Positions 11,029 to 21,654 of a DNA stretch of 64,000 nucleotides are shown one piece after another. A program made the translations under genes and the position numbers. Within the stretch, counting starts at the first letter, position 1; each line of letters starts with the position of its first letter. The notes under the pieces were generated by a model that worked only from the letters and a program-made list of their open reading frames with translations, ran no database searches and had not been told where the DNA came from. Origin of the DNA: Pacificimonas flava (GTDB lineage Bacteria > Pseudomonadota > Alphaproteobacteria > Sphingomonadales > Sphingomonadaceae); contig NZ_AMRV01000007.1 of the NCBI RefSeq assembly GCF_000342165.1, positions 62,001 to 126,000 of the forward strand. The letters are read 5' to 3'.

Positions 11029-11086
11029 TGTTGCTGAAGAAAGCGCTGCGTCGGCCGTATCGACTGTGCAGCGGAGGATGGCCGGA

Positions 11087-11575
11087 TCAATGGCCGTCGT
11101 CGGGCTTCGGCTTCGAATGCAGCTGCACGTAATTCTGGTGGCCCATGCGTTCGATCTGTTCGAGCTGCTGCTCGATATAATCGATATGCTCTTCCTCGTT
11201 GCGCAGGATCTCGCTGAACAGGTCGCGAGAGACATAGTCCTGTGTGTCTTCCGAGACCTTGATCGCGCCCTTCAACTGCTCGACCGCTTCATATTCGACC
11301 TCGAGATCGGCCTTCAGAATCTCCTCGACGGTCTCGCCGATACGGAGACGCCCGAGCGCCTGGAAATTCGGCAGACCGCCCAGAAACAGGATGCGCTCAG
11401 CCAGAATGTCCGCATGCTTCATCTCGTCGATCGACTCTTGCCGTTCGAAATCGGCGAGATGATAGACGCCCCAATTGTGGAGCATGCGGTAGTGAAGCCA
11501 ATATTGGTTCACCGCGGTCAGTTCGTTCTTGAGCGTCTCGTTGAGAAGCGCGATGATCTTCGGATCACCCTTCAT
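11087..11575 (-). CDS. bfr: bacterioferritin
   Basis: A 162-residue heme-binding ferritin that oxidises Fe(II) and stores it as mineral in a 24-mer shell. Ferroxidase ligands Glu18 (KNELT), Glu51 and His54 (DEMKHAD), then EYEA and EEEH in the later helices, are in place, and so is the heme-ligand Met52. Size and spacing match the family exactly. The C-terminal tail (HSKPKPDDGH) is slightly extended. It lies 177 bp downstream of bfd on the same strand. Confidence 0.97.
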   Translation of the reverse strand: MKGDPKIIALLNETLKNELTAVNQYWLHYRMLHNWGVYHLADFERQESIDEMKHADILAERILFLGGLPNFQALGRLRIGETVEEILKADLEVEYEAVEQLKGAIKVSEDTQDYVSRDLFSEILRNEEEHIDYIEQQLEQIERMGHQNYVQLHSKPKPDDGH

Positions 11576-11752
11576 GGCATCGTCCTTCCGTAATCTTCGC
11601 TGTGCGAGATGAGGCTTGGACGAAACAGGGTCAAGTTCTTTTAATTACTGCAATTTATTATCAGGCACAGTCGCAGTGTCGCGTTACGCCTAACCGATTG
11701 CACCCATGAGAAAAGGCGCATCGGACGCCCCCTGAAGGACGCGTGAAAAAAA

Positions 11753-11926
11753 TCAGACGGTCGTTGTGTGTTCCGCGCGGATCAGGTCGCGCGCGAAGGG
11801 CAGGCACCGGCCACATTGGGCACGGCAACCAAGGGCGGCATATGCGCTCTTGGGGCAGCCGGCGCCGCCGCGAGCGGCGGAACGGACATCGCGTTCACGA
11901 AGCGCATTGCAACTGCAAACGACCAT
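11753..11926 (-). CDS. bfd: bacterioferritin-associated ferredoxin
   Basis: A 57-residue [2Fe-2S] protein that reduces the mineral core of bacterioferritin to release iron. The four cluster cysteines sit at positions 4, 6, 38 and 41 (VVCSCN and CRAQCGRC), the exact spacing of Bfd. An additional Cys24 and Cys34 are present. GGGAG lies just before the ATG. A Fur-like site 30 bp upstream agrees with induction when iron is scarce. Confidence 0.93.
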   Translation of the reverse strand: MVVCSCNALRERDVRSAARGGAGCPKSAYAALGCRAQCGRCLPFARDLIRAEHTTTV

Positions 11927-11956
11927 AGGAACTCCCTTGCTGCGAAGAGAGCTAAA

Positions 11957-11977
11957 GCAATCGAGAACAGTTTGCAA
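11957..11977 (-). promoter_or_regulatory. Fur-box-like site upstream of bfd
   Basis: Read on the bfd strand, TTGCAAACTGTTCTCGATTGC fits the alphaproteobacterial/sphingomonad Fur-site pattern (TGCAAAt-n-aTTCTCa-TTTGC). It lies about 30-50 bp before the bfd ATG, where a repressor would cover the promoter. It was recognised by eye, without scoring. Confidence 0.5.
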
Positions 11978-12009
11978 TAGCGACGGACCCGGTCCGCCGA
12001 TTATAATCC

Positions 12010-14223
12010 TCAGCCGCCCATCAGGTCCGGCAGGATATTCTCGTTCGCCGCATAGAGCGCATCGAGGCTGACCTGTTCGCCGTCGATGGCGAGCGCCGGT
12101 GCATCGCTGCTGCCGACATTGCCGATCCGGTAGCAGGGGACGCCGGCCTGTCTTGCCATGTCGGCGAATTTGTCCGGGTCCGACGTTGTGACGATGTACC
12201 GTCCCTGATCTTCTCCGAACCACGCAGCCTGCGCTGGACCCTCGAAACGATCGCCGACGAAGTTCGGCGGCGCAAGGGAGCATCCCAGGCGGCCGGCCAG
12301 AGCCATTTCCGCGACGGCAACCAGGGCGCCGCCGTCGGAACAGTCATGAACGGCGTTGGCGGTGCCTTCCACTATGATGCCTCGCACAAAGTTGCCGGTC
12401 GCCAGTTCGGTATGCAGATCGACGGGCGGCGGCGGCCCCTCTTCGCGGCCATCAATGTAGCGAAGCCAGAGCGACTGGCCGAGATGGCCGCGCGTCGCGC
12501 CCACGATGAAGATCGTGTCTCCGGCAGCCTTGAAGGCGATGTCGGCGCGGCGGGTATAGTCCTTTAGGAGGCCGATCGCGCCAATTGCGGGCGTCGGCAG
12601 GATGCCGATGCCGTTCGTTTCGTTGTAGAGGGAGACGTTGCCGGAAACGATCGGCATGTCGAGCGCCGCGCAAGCCTCGGCCATCCCCTCGATGCAGCCG
12701 ACGAACTGGCCCATGATCCGCGGGCGCTCGGGATTGCCGAAATTCATGCAATCGGTCGTGGCGAGCGGCGTCGCGCCGACTGCGGTCAGATTGCGATACG
12801 CCTCGGCAATCGCCTGCTTGCCGCCCTCAACCGGGTCGGCGAAGCAATACCGCGGCGTGCAGTCGGTCGTGATCGCCAGCGCCTTTTGCGTGCCATGCAC
12901 ACGGACCACGGCCGCATCGCCGCCGGGTCGGCCCACCGTGTCGGCCATCACCATGTGATCATACTGCTCCCAGATCCAGCGGCGGCTGGCCAGATCGGGC
13001 GATCCCATCAGCGACACGAGATCGTGCGTGACGCTCGTCGTGGTCGTGACCGGCGGCAGCGGCGGCTGCTTCGGAGTCGGCTCGTGCGGACGGTCGTAAA
13101 GCGGTGCATTGTCGCCAAGCGGTCCGAGTGGGATGTCCGCGACGGTCTGGCCCTCGAACCTCAGGACCAGATGCTTTGTGTCGGTGACGGTGCCGATGAC
13201 GGCGAAATCCAGTTCCCACTTGCGAAAGATCGCCTCCGCCTCGGCCTCACGGCCGGGCTTCAACACCATCAGCATCCGCTCCTGGCTTTCCGACAGCATC
13301 ATCTCATAGGGCGTCATCGCCTCTTCGCGGCACGGAACCTTCGACAGGTCGAGTTCGATGCCGACGCCGCCCTTGTCGGCCATCTCAACCGAGGAGGAGG
13401 TCAGGCCGGCCGCGCCCATGTCCTGAATGGCGACGATAGCGTCGGTCGCCATCAGTTCCAGACACGCCTCGATCAGCAGCTTTTCCGTAAAAGGATCGCC
13501 GACCTGAACGGTGGGGCGCTTCTCCTCCGAATCCTCGGTGAATTCGGCCGACGCCATGGTCGCGCCGTGGATGCCGTCGCGGCCGGTCTTGGAGCCGACA
13601 TAGATGACCGGATTGCCGATGCCGGCGGCGGCCGAATAGAAGATCTTGTCGGTCTTCGCCGTGCCGACCGTCATCGCGTTGACGAGGATATTGCCATTAT
13701 AGGCTGGGTGGAAATTCGTCTCCCCACCGACCGTCGGGACGCCGACGCAGTTGCCGTAGCCGCCGATGCCGGCTACCACGCCCTTGACCAGATGCCGGGT
13801 CTTCGGATGATCCGGCGCGCCGAAGCGTAGCGCGTTCATGTTCGCTACCGGCCGCGCGCCCATTGTGAAGACGTCGCGCAAAATGCCGCCGACGCCCGTC
13901 GCCGCGCCCTGATAGGGTTCGATGAAGCTGGGGTGATTATGGCTTTCCATCTTGAAGATGGCGGCATCGCCGTCGCCGATGTCGACGACGCCCGCATTCT
14001 CGCCCGGCCCCTGGATAACCTGCGGCCCCTTGGTCGGCAGCTTCTTCAGGTGAAGGCGAGAGGATTTGTAGCTGCAATGCTCCGACCACATGACCGAGAA
14101 GATACCCAGTTCGGTCAGGTTCGGCTCGCGGCCGAGCGCCTTCAGAATGACGCCATATTCATCGGGGCTGAGGCCGTGCTCGGCCACCAGTTCGGGGGTG
14201 ATTGCGGGTGTCGCTTCGGTCAT
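12010..14223 (-). CDS. purL: phosphoribosylformylglycinamidine synthase subunit II
   Basis: A 737-residue small-type PurL, the ATP-dependent synthetase subunit that converts FGAR to FGAM in purine synthesis together with PurS and PurQ (not in this window). It shows the N-terminal HGLSPDEY region, the [12 protein letters not shown] motif, [12 protein letters not shown], and two tandem AIR-synthase-type halves ([20 protein letters not shown] in the first, [11 protein letters not shown] and SGNVSLYNE in the second). The start at MTEATPA is the typical N-terminus; an ATG four codons earlier is possible. Confidence 0.97.
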   Translation of the reverse strand: MTEATPAITPELVAEHGLSPDEYGVILKALGREPNLTELGIFSVMWSEHCSYKSSRLHLKKLPTKGPQVIQGPGENAGVVDIGDGDAAIFKMESHNHPSFIEPYQGAATGVGGILRDVFTMGARPVANMNALRFGAPDHPKTRHLVKGVVAGIGGYGNCVGVPTVGGETNFHPAYNGNILVNAMTVGTAKTDKIFYSAAAGIGNPVIYVGSKTGRDGIHGATMASAEFTEDSEEKRPTVQVGDPFTEKLLIEACLELMATDAIVAIQDMGAAGLTSSSVEMADKGGVGIELDLSKVPCREEAMTPYEMMLSESQERMLMVLKPGREAEAEAIFRKWELDFAVIGTVTDTKHLVLRFEGQTVADIPLGPLGDNAPLYDRPHEPTPKQPPLPPVTTTTSVTHDLVSLMGSPDLASRRWIWEQYDHMVMADTVGRPGGDAAVVRVHGTQKALAITTDCTPRYCFADPVEGGKQAIAEAYRNLTAVGATPLATTDCMNFGNPERPRIMGQFVGCIEGMAEACAALDMPIVSGNVSLYNETNGIGILPTPAIGAIGLLKDYTRRADIAFKAAGDTIFIVGATRGHLGQSLWLRYIDGREEGPPPPVDLHTELATGNFVRGIIVEGTANAVHDCSDGGALVAVAEMALAGRLGCSLAPPNFVGDRFEGPAQAAWFGEDQGRYIVTTSDPDKFADMARQAGVPCYRIGNVGSSDAPALAIDGEQVSLDALYAANENILPDLMGG

Positions 14224-14270
14224 GCCGCGCCCCATAGCGGGCAGGCGCGCGCTGGGCTAGACATGACAGC

Positions 14271-15011
14271 ATGAGCGAGGGGATGGGCGCGAATCCGCGC
14301 ATCGATGCAAAGGCGCTGAACAGCCGCCAGCTGCGCTACTATGATTTTGCGATGGCGGCCTTTGTCGCGGTCCTGCTGCTGTCGAACCTGATCGGCGCGG
14401 CAAAGGTCGCGGCGCTCGACCTGCCCATCATCGGCAATACTGTCTTTGGCGCCGGTATCCTCTTCTTTCCGCTCAGCTATGTTCTGGGCGACGTGCTGAC
14501 GGAGGTCTATGGCTATGCCCGCGCGCGCCGGGTCATCTGGACGGGCTTCGCGGCGCTGGCCTTCATGGCGCTGATGAGCTGGGTGGTCGTTGCATTGCCG
14601 CCGGCTGATGGGTGGGGCGGGCAGGCGGCCTATGAGGAGGTGTTCGGCATCACCGGCCGTATCGTTCTCGCCTCCATCTCCGCATTCTGGGCAGGGGAGC
14701 TGGCCAATGCGTTCGTCATGGCGAAGATGAAACTTCTCACCGGCGGCCGCATGTTGTGGACACGCACGATCGGCTCCACGGTGGTGGGACAGGGAATCGA
14801 CAGCCTGATCTTTTATCCGGTCGCGTTTCTAGGCGTCTGGGAGACAGATCTCGTGTTCACCGTCATGGCGACCAACTATCTGATGAAGGTGGTTTGGGAG
14901 GCTGTGCTGACGCCGCTGACCTATCAGGTCGTGGGCTGGATGAAGCACGCGGAGGGGGTGGAGGTATTCGATTCGGATACAGACTTTTCCCCCTTTCGGA
15001 CGCGCGTCTGA
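14271..15011 (+). CDS. queuosine precursor transporter (YhhQ/VUT family)
   Basis: A 246-residue membrane protein with about six spans. The segment FFPLSYVLGDVLTEVYGYARAR is the signature of the YhhQ/DUF165 family, which imports queuosine precursors such as preQ0/preQ1 for tRNA modification. Later spans contain ASISAFWAGELANAF and TIGSTVVGQGIDSLIFYP, also conserved. It is divergent from purL, with the starts under 50 bp apart. No preQ1 riboswitch could fit in the 47-bp gap. Confidence 0.92.
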   Translation: MSEGMGANPRIDAKALNSRQLRYYDFAMAAFVAVLLLSNLIGAAKVAALDLPIIGNTVFGAGILFFPLSYVLGDVLTEVYGYARARRVIWTGFAALAFMALMSWVVVALPPADGWGGQAAYEEVFGITGRIVLASISAFWAGELANAFVMAKMKLLTGGRMLWTRTIGSTVVGQGIDSLIFYPVAFLGVWETDLVFTVMATNYLMKVVWEAVLTPLTYQVVGWMKHAEGVEVFDSDTDFSPFRTRV

Positions 15012-15125
15012 AAAGGCGAACGCGTAGAAGGGGGCAGGCGGGGCGGCCGGTTATTTCTGCGAGATGCCCTTTGCGGCCCCCTATGATATGTTCGATCACG
15101 AAGATTGGGAGAGGAGATCGACATC

Positions 15126-15713
15126 GTGGCCACCGCACCCGCCGAGACAGGCGCTCCGCGCGCATCGTTCCGAAGCATGTTCGACGGAACGGCCGATGAC
15201 TGGAAGATCATTGGTTCGGAACATGCGAAGCACCAGCAGGACGAACAGCCGAACGTCATCATGGAACAGCTGGCAAGGCTGGGCGATCTGCAGGTCGGGT
15301 TCCGTGCGGATCAGCTGACCCACAGCCTGATGTGCGGAACGCTCGCGCGCCGGTCGGGGGCAAGCGATCAGGAGATCGTGGCGGCGCTATGTCACGATTT
15401 GGGCAAGGCGATGTCGATTCCGAACCATGGAGCCATCGGCGCGGAAATCCTGAAGCCTTATGTCGACGATTACATCTATCACACGATCAAATGGCATCAG
15501 CACTTTCAGGGTAAGTATTACTACGATCATATGGGGCTGCCGACCGATATGCGCGACCAGTTCAAGGACGAGGATTGGTATGGCTTCGCGTGCAAGCTGG
15601 TCGATGAATGGGATGCGCCGGCCTTCGACGATGATTTCGAATGCGACACGCTGGAAAGTTTCCGGCCGGAGGTGACGCGGGTTTTTCAGAAGCCGAAGAA
15701 AGCGGTGGGTTAG
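15126..15713 (+). CDS. HD-domain protein, phosphohydrolase or PhnZ-like oxygenase
   Basis: A 195-residue single HD domain. Metal-binding positions are DQLTHSLMCGTLA, AALCHDLGKAM (the HD pair), NHGAIGAEIL and HTIKWHQHF. The residues around them resemble the inositol-oxygenase/PhnZ-like diiron branch as much as ordinary HD phosphohydrolases, so the reaction cannot be fixed. I chose the GTG start nine bases after a GAGGAG site; a TTG seven codons upstream overlaps that site. No neighbour points to a substrate. Confidence 0.7.
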   Translation: MATAPAETGAPRASFRSMFDGTADDWKIIGSEHAKHQQDEQPNVIMEQLARLGDLQVGFRADQLTHSLMCGTLARRSGASDQEIVAALCHDLGKAMSIPNHGAIGAEILKPYVDDYIYHTIKWHQHFQGKYYYDHMGLPTDMRDQFKDEDWYGFACKLVDEWDAPAFDDDFECDTLESFRPEVTRVFQKPKKAVG

Positions 15714-15745
15714 CCTTTACGCACGGAGCGGTCTAAATCGGCGCC

Positions 15746-18040
15746 ATGACAGCGCCGACCATGAAGCCCGAAGCTTCTAAAACCGACAAAAGCCCTAGGG
15801 AGCGATCCGCACAAAAGGCCCGGCCCGGCCCCTCCCGCCGGCAAATCCTGGTCGGCGCCGGCGGCGTTGCCGCACTGGTCGTCGGCTACACGATCTGGCC
15901 GCGTGAGCGCGCTGTAAATCTGCCCGTCAGGGACAGCGAGACGCTGATCAATGCCTGGCTGAAGATTGACGCGGACGGACGCATTACAGTTGCCGTTCCG
16001 CAGGCGGAGATGGGCCAAGGAGTCTATACCGCCTTGCCGCAGCTTCTGGCGCATGAGCTTGGCGCCGACTGGCGGATGGTGGCGGTCGAGCCGGCGCCGC
16101 TCCACCCGGTCTACGCCAATCGCGCCTTCGTCGAGAGCGTCGGCGCCGATTTGCCGGCCCTGCTTTCCGGGATTGCCCATTGGACCGCTGTATCGTTGGT
16201 CGAACGCTTCGAGTTGCAGGTGACGGGCGGGTCGACGTCGGTGCGCGCCTTTTGGGAGCCGCTGCGCGCGGCCGGCGCGGCTGCGCGCGAATTGCTGATT
16301 CGGACCGCTGCGCGCCGGTTGCAGGTCGACCCCGAAACGCTGGATACGGAGGGCAGCCATGTCGTGGGCGGGGGCAAGCGGGTCGCCTTCACCGAACTGC
16401 TGCCCGACATCGATGTCAACGACGCCCCGACATCACCGGCGCTGAGGACGGGCAGTGGACTGCTCGGCCGCGATGTGCCGCGGCTCGATATCCCGGCGAA
16501 GGTGAACGGAACGGCCGAGTTCGGCGCGGATGTGCGCCTTCCAGGCATGGTCTATGCCGCCGTTCGCGGCGCGCCGCTTGGAGCAGGTAGCCGCGCCCGC
16601 TTCGGGCCCGCAGCGGCGGGGGCCGAGGACAAGGTCATCGGCGTGGTTTCCGGTGATCGCTGGTTTGCCGTCGTCGGCGAGACCTGGTGGGCGGCGCGGC
16701 AGGCGCTGGATCTGGTCGACGCCGAATATCGCGGCGGCGATCTTGCCGAAAGCGCCGAAATCGAGGAGCGGCTGAGCCGGATTCTGGCGGATCCGGATAG
16801 TGGTTCCGCCTTCGTGAATTCAGGGGATGCGGCGGACGCGTTGGCGGGGGAAGGCGTGGCGACGGCCGAATATGCCGTGCCGTTTCTGGCGCATGCGTGC
16901 ATGGAACCGATGACCGCCACCGTTCGCATTGAGGATGGACGCGCAGAGGTCTGGGTGCCGACGCAGTCGCAGACGCTGACGGCGTGGAAGGTGGCCGACG
17001 CGCTTGGCCTCCCGACGCGCGCAGTGAAGGTGTACCCCACGCTTCTGGGCGGCGGTTTCGGACGCAAGGTCGAGGTCGATGCCGCCGTACAGGCGGCGAT
17101 GATCGCAAAGGAGGTGGGGCGGCCGGTTCAGCTGATCTGGCACCGGGAAGAGGACATGGCGCGTGACATGTACCGCCCAGCGGTTCGCGCGAGGCTGCAG
17201 GCCGTTATCGGGCCGGACAAGACCATCAGCGCGTTCGGCGCGAAACTGGCGGCGCCGGATCTTGGTGCGAGTTTCATGAGCCGAATGGCACCGGCGATCG
17301 TTCGCGGAATCGCGGGCGGCGCGGGTGACAGCCGGGGGATGGTCGCCGGACTGACGGACCTGCCCTACGATATTCCGGCGCAGCGGATCGTCCATGCCCA
17401 TGTGGATATGCCCGTTCCGCTCGGTTACTGGCGATCGGTCGAGCACAGCTACGGTCCGTTCTTCAGCGAGACGTTCATGGACGAACTGGCTGCCCGCGCG
17501 GGCGTGGACCCCCTCGCATTCCGCCTTCGCCACATGGACCGGCAAGGCCGTGCCGCGAAGGTGCTGATGCTCGCCGCGTCACGCGGCACGCTGCTTGCCC
17601 CGGCAGAGAATGGGACCGGGCGGGGCATCGCGCTGCACGAAAGCTTCGGCACGATTGTCGCGCAGGTTGCCCATGTGGAGGCAAGCGGGCCGGAGTCGAT
17701 CCGGGTGCGAAAGGTGAACTGCGTCGTCGATTGCGGTCAGGTGGCCAATCCGGACATCGTGCGCAGCCAGATGGAGGGCAGCATCATCTTTGGCCTGTCA
17801 GCGGCGCTTTATGGGCAGGTGCGATTCGAGACCGGGGAGGCCGTTCAGCAGAATTTCGACAGCTATCCCCTCCTGACCCTCGCGGAATCGCCTGAAGTCG
17901 AGGTGGAGATCGTCAGTTCGGACGAAGCGCCGGGCGGGGTGGGCGAACCGGGCGTGCCGCCCATCGCTCCAGCCGTCGCGAACGCCTATTTCGCCGCCAC
18001 GGGGCAGCGCCTGCGCACGATGCCGTTCGTCAACATATAG
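15746..18040 (+). CDS. Tat-exported molybdopterin oxidoreductase, IorB-like large subunit
   Basis: A 764-residue xanthine-dehydrogenase-family molybdenum subunit of the isoquinoline 1-oxidoreductase beta type. A twin-arginine signal (SRRQILVGAGG, then a hydrophobic stretch) starts at about residue 30. Further landmarks are PQAEMGQGVYTALPQ, LGGGFGRK and the active-site loop GGVGEPGVPP near the C-terminus with the catalytic Glu. Such enzymes normally need a small [2Fe-2S] subunit (IorA), but neither neighbour encodes one. It therefore either uses a partner elsewhere or a different electron acceptor. The substrate is unknown. Confidence 0.88.
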   Translation: MTAPTMKPEASKTDKSPRERSAQKARPGPSRRQILVGAGGVAALVVGYTIWPRERAVNLPVRDSETLINAWLKIDADGRITVAVPQAEMGQGVYTALPQLLAHELGADWRMVAVEPAPLHPVYANRAFVESVGADLPALLSGIAHWTAVSLVERFELQVTGGSTSVRAFWEPLRAAGAAARELLIRTAARRLQVDPETLDTEGSHVVGGGKRVAFTELLPDIDVNDAPTSPALRTGSGLLGRDVPRLDIPAKVNGTAEFGADVRLPGMVYAAVRGAPLGAGSRARFGPAAAGAEDKVIGVVSGDRWFAVVGETWWAARQALDLVDAEYRGGDLAESAEIEERLSRILADPDSGSAFVNSGDAADALAGEGVATAEYAVPFLAHACMEPMTATVRIEDGRAEVWVPTQSQTLTAWKVADALGLPTRAVKVYPTLLGGGFGRKVEVDAAVQAAMIAKEVGRPVQLIWHREEDMARDMYRPAVRARLQAVIGPDKTISAFGAKLAAPDLGASFMSRMAPAIVRGIAGGAGDSRGMVAGLTDLPYDIPAQRIVHAHVDMPVPLGYWRSVEHSYGPFFSETFMDELAARAGVDPLAFRLRHMDRQGRAAKVLMLAASRGTLLAPAENGTGRGIALHESFGTIVAQVAHVEASGPESIRVRKVNCVVDCGQVANPDIVRSQMEGSIIFGLSAALYGQVRFETGEAVQQNFDSYPLLTLAESPEVEVEIVSSDEAPGGVGEPGVPPIAPAVANAYFAATGQRLRTMPFVNI

Positions 18041-18064
18041 GGCCGCAAAAAGAGAGGCGAGTGG

Positions 18065-19705
18065 TCACAAATCCAGGTTCTTCGCCAATGTGCGGCTGAA
18101 GCTACCGAGAACGCCGCGGCCGATCCGCCCGCCCATTGGTCCGGCCACCGCCTTGCCGATTTCATAGCCAAGCTGGCTGCTGCCGGTCGAAACGGCTGTG
18201 CGCGCTGCGGACGAGCCCCGGCGAGACGGCCTTTTCCCAGCAAGTCGTTCGCCGAAATCGCGCGCTTTCTTGGCGGCGACAGCACCGATGACCGAGGCGG
18301 CGATCTTGCCGAAAATGCCGCCGATCCTGCTGCCTCTGTCCGCACCTGAGGCGTTGGCCTTGGCCTCCGCCGCGTCCTGCGCGTCGGCGTCGGCGGCGTC
18401 GACCGCACGGGCGGCAAGCATCTCGTAGGCGGATTGGCGGTCGATGCTGTCGCGGTATTTGCTGCCGAAGGGGCTGGCGGCCACGACCGCCGTGCGTTCG
18501 GCATCCGTCAGTGGGCCGAGCCGGCTTTCCGGCGGTCGCACCAGCGTCCGTTCGACCGGTGTCGGGGCGCCATCGCGGTCCAGTGACGATGTCAGCGCCT
18601 CACCCGTTTTCAGTTCGGTCACGGCAGCCAGGACATCAAGTCCGGGGTTCGGGCGGAATGTTTCCGCCACGGACTTGATCGCCTTCTGCTCTTTCGGCGT
18701 GAAGGCGCGCAGCGCGTGCTGGATGCGGGTGCCGAGCTGAGCGGAAATGCTGTCCGGCACGTCGGACGGGTTCTGCGTTACGAAGAAAACGCCGACGCCC
18801 TTCGACCGGATCAGTCGAACCACCTGTTCAATCTTCTCCAGGAGCGCGGGCGGCGCCTCGTCGAACAGCAGATGGGCCTCGTCGAAGAAGAAGACGAGCT
18901 TTGGTTTGTCGGGATCCCCGATCTCCGGCAGGGTTTCGAAGAGTTCGGAGAGAAGCCAAAGGAGGAATGTCGCGTAGAGGCGCGGGCTCATCATCAGCCG
19001 GTCGGCGGCCAGAATGTTGATGATGCCGCGTCCATCGTTCGCCACGCTGAGGAAATCAGCGATCTCGAAAGCGGGTTCGCCGAAGAAATTCGCGCCGCCC
19101 TGATCCTCGATCTGCAGCAGACGGCGCTGGATCGCGCCGATGGAGGCTGCCGAAACATTGCCATAGGTCGTGCGCACCTCTGCGGCATTGTCGCCGAGCC
19201 AGGTCAGCATGGCCCGCAAGTCCTTCAGGTCGAGAAGCAGCATCGTCTTCTCGTCCGCGATGCGGAAGGCGATGATGAGAACACCCTCTTGCGTGTCGTT
19301 CAGGCCCATCAGACGCGACAGGAGCAGCGGCCCCATTTCGCTGATGGTGGCCCGGACGGGGTGGCCCTTCTCCCCGAACACATCCCAGAAGCGCACGGGA
19401 CTGGGGGCATAGGTGTAATCGCTGAAACCCACCTCGCTGGCGCGCTGCAGCAGCTTCTCGTGGTTTTTGAATGTCGGGGAGCCGGGCATGGCGAGACCGG
19501 CAAGGTCGCCCTTTACATCCGCCATGAAGACGGGAACTCCCGCGCGAGAGAAGCCCTCCGCCAGGATCTGCAGGGTCACCGTCTTGCCCGTGCCGGTGGC
19601 GCCGGCGATCAGGCCGTGGCGGTTGGCGCTAGCCAGAAGCAGGCGCTGTGGGGACTTGTGTCCCCGGCCGATCAGAATATCCGCCGCGTCCGTCGTCTTC
19701 GTCAT
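18065..19705 (-). CDS. HerA-like ATPase/helicase (DUF853)
   Basis: A 546-residue DUF853/YjgR-type P-loop ATPase of the HerA-FtsK group. Walker A is [10 protein letters not shown] near residue 36, and Walker B is [14 protein letters not shown]. Conserved [11 protein letters not shown] and [15 protein letters not shown] follow. The C-terminal about 100 residues are Ala-rich, with [15 protein letters not shown] and a terminal [12 protein letters not shown] segment. It starts 70 bp after the htrA stop and may be the last gene of the hflK-htrA run. Its cellular role is not established. Confidence 0.9.
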   Translation of the reverse strand: MTKTTDAADILIGRGHKSPQRLLLASANRHGLIAGATGTGKTVTLQILAEGFSRAGVPVFMADVKGDLAGLAMPGSPTFKNHEKLLQRASEVGFSDYTYAPSPVRFWDVFGEKGHPVRATISEMGPLLLSRLMGLNDTQEGVLIIAFRIADEKTMLLLDLKDLRAMLTWLGDNAAEVRTTYGNVSAASIGAIQRRLLQIEDQGGANFFGEPAFEIADFLSVANDGRGIINILAADRLMMSPRLYATFLLWLLSELFETLPEIGDPDKPKLVFFFDEAHLLFDEAPPALLEKIEQVVRLIRSKGVGVFFVTQNPSDVPDSISAQLGTRIQHALRAFTPKEQKAIKSVAETFRPNPGLDVLAAVTELKTGEALTSSLDRDGAPTPVERTLVRPPESRLGPLTDAERTAVVAASPFGSKYRDSIDRQSAYEMLAARAVDAADADAQDAAEAKANASGADRGSRIGGIFGKIAASVIGAVAAKKARDFGERLAGKRPSRRGSSAARTAVSTGSSQLGYEIGKAVAGPMGGRIGRGVLGSFSRTLAKNLDL

Positions 19706-19775
19706 GTCCCTGCCCCGCCGCATCCTCGTCATAACACAGTTAAACGAGGGCGGCGGGGCGAGGCAATCGAGGAGC

Positions 19776-21347
19776 CTATTCCTTCGGCTTGGACATCTCC
19801 ACGCCCACGTACAGCGGCACCGGCGCGCCGCGGCGCTGGACAAGCATCGCGACGGCGCTGCGTCCGGACTCGCGGGCTTGCTCCACAACCTGCGCCGCTT
19901 CCTGCGGCGTACGGGTCGGGGTGCCGTTGATGGACAGGATGACGCTGCCGCGGCCGATGCCCTTTCGGGCGGCATCGCTGTTCGGGTCCACACCGGCGAC
20001 AACGACGCCGTTAAGGTCGTTGCCGAGGCGCAGCTGGCGGCGGATATCCGGCGTAAGCTGGGTCAACGTGATGCCGAGAGAGCTATTCTCGGACGTCGTT
20101 TCCTCGTCATCACCATCCGGCAGGTTCGGCTCGCCGGAATTGGCGGATGCGATTTCCTCTTCCGAGGGGCGCTCCGCCAGCTGCGCTTCCACACGGACGC
20201 GCTTGCCATCCCGAATCAGTTCGATGGGCACGCTGTTGCCGATACCGCTGGCAGCAACGATGGAACTGAGATTGTTGTCCTTCGTAACCTCTTGATCATT
20301 GACGCTGACGATCACGTCGCCGCGGCGTATGCCAGCTGCGGCTGCGGGGCCGTCGGGTTCGACCGAGGCAACGATTTCGCCGACATCTTCGTCGAGGCCC
20401 AGGCCGGCCGCAAGCGTCTCATCGACCGGCTGAATTTGCACGCCAAGATAGCCACGGCGTACGCGGCCGATGGTACGAAGCTGCTCGATCACGGGCTGGG
20501 CCTGGCTCGCCGGAATGGCGAAACCGATGCCGACATTGCCGCCTGTCGGTGAGAAGATGGCCGTGTTGATGCCGACGACGTTGCCGTTCAGGTCGAACAT
20601 GGGACCGCCGCTATTGCCGCGATTGATCGACGCGTCGGTCTGAATGAACTGGTCATAGGCATTGCCGGTAATCTGGTTGCGGTGGAGCGCCGACACGATG
20701 CCCGCCGTCACCGAACCGCCAAGACCGAACGGATTGCCGATCGCGACGACCCAGTCACCGACCCGCAGACCCTCGGAATTGCCGAAACGGACATAGGGCA
20801 GACCCTCCGCCTCGACCTTTAGAAGCGCCAGATCGCTGAGCGCGTCACGGCCGATCACCTGCGCCTCATACTCGCGGTCGTCGATCAGCGTCACCGTGAT
20901 ACTGTCGACCGACCCACCGTCGCTTTGCGCCGCGACGACGTGATTGTTGGTGACCACATAGCCGTCCGGGGAAATGATGAAGCCAGAGCCGAGCGAGGTT
21001 GCCTCCCGCGTTTCGGGATCCTCCTCATCATCACCCTGCTGCTGCTCGCCGAAGCGGCGGAAAAGCTCCTCAAGCGGCGAACCCTGGCCGAAGCCCTGGA
21101 AGGGGGAGCGCTGCACCTCGACCTGCTGCGTCGTCGAGATGTTGACCACTGCCGGCTGCAAGCGAGCCGCGAGATCCGCAAAGCTGCCGGGCGCATTGTT
21201 CGGCGGCGCGGCCCGCGAGGTGCCGGCCATCGGGTTCTGCGGCTGCTCCGTCTGGGCGACGACCGGATATTGCAGGGCCATCGTTGCCGCGCTGCCGAAC
21301 AGGATGCCGGCGGCGGCGTAGGATACGGACTTGCGAAGTTTCGTCAT
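19776..21347 (-). CDS. periplasmic serine protease, HtrA/DegP family (Do)
   Basis: A 523-residue trypsin-like protease/chaperone with the triad His136 (TNNHVV), Asp172 (SDLALL) and Ser246 (GNSGGP), followed by two PDZ domains (about 280-370 and 430-515). A signal-type hydrophobic segment covers residues 8-31. The linker before the catalytic domain is long and Gln/Asp/Glu-rich ([13 protein letters not shown]). It should degrade or refold misfolded envelope proteins. It sits behind hflK, hflC and a DUF2065 gene, the usual alphaproteobacterial order. Confidence 0.95.
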   Translation of the reverse strand: MTKLRKSVSYAAAGILFGSAATMALQYPVVAQTEQPQNPMAGTSRAAPPNNAPGSFADLAARLQPAVVNISTTQQVEVQRSPFQGFGQGSPLEELFRRFGEQQQGDDEEDPETREATSLGSGFIISPDGYVVTNNHVVAAQSDGGSVDSITVTLIDDREYEAQVIGRDALSDLALLKVEAEGLPYVRFGNSEGLRVGDWVVAIGNPFGLGGSVTAGIVSALHRNQITGNAYDQFIQTDASINRGNSGGPMFDLNGNVVGINTAIFSPTGGNVGIGFAIPASQAQPVIEQLRTIGRVRRGYLGVQIQPVDETLAAGLGLDEDVGEIVASVEPDGPAAAAGIRRGDVIVSVNDQEVTKDNNLSSIVAASGIGNSVPIELIRDGKRVRVEAQLAERPSEEEIASANSGEPNLPDGDDEETTSENSSLGITLTQLTPDIRRQLRLGNDLNGVVVAGVDPNSDAARKGIGRGSVILSINGTPTRTPQEAAQVVEQARESGRSAVAMLVQRRGAPVPLYVGVEMSKPKE

Positions 21348-21447
21348 CTCGTCTTGCGGTCCTCTGTTCTTAAAACTCTTTCGGTATTCATGAACTCGGC
21401 ACTCTGAACGCCAAGTCCCCGGCTTTCCCAAAAAAAGACGGGGGGCG

Positions 21448-21639
21448 TCATTGCGACAGGGCAAGCGCAGTCAGCACAATGACCGCACCCAGCCCGAAAG
21501 CAAAGGCGCCTGCGACACGGACATCCCGTTCCGGCTTGGCGAACAGAATCGCCGCTGCGCGCCGCATCGCGTTGGGGAACAGCGCATAGGCTGCACCCTC
21601 GAACGCGAGTGCCAGGCCGATGGCGACGACCAGATTCAT
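21448..21639 (-). CDS. DUF2065 small membrane protein
   Basis: A 63-residue protein with two hydrophobic helices (residues about 3-22 and 42-61) around a basic loop (RRAAAILFAKPERDVR), the DUF2065 pattern. It lies between hflC and htrA, 15 bp after hflC, a conserved neighbourhood for this family. A role with the HflKC membrane complex is guilt by association. Confidence 0.85.
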   Translation of the reverse strand: MNLVVAIGLALAFEGAAYALFPNAMRRAAAILFAKPERDVRVAGAFAFGLGAVIVLTALALSQ

Positions 21640-21654
21640 GCCAGTTACGTCCCC

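Noticed and set aside
11711-11732. Weak hairpin downstream of bfd
   Set aside because: The stem is only about four bases, so I do not list it as a terminator.
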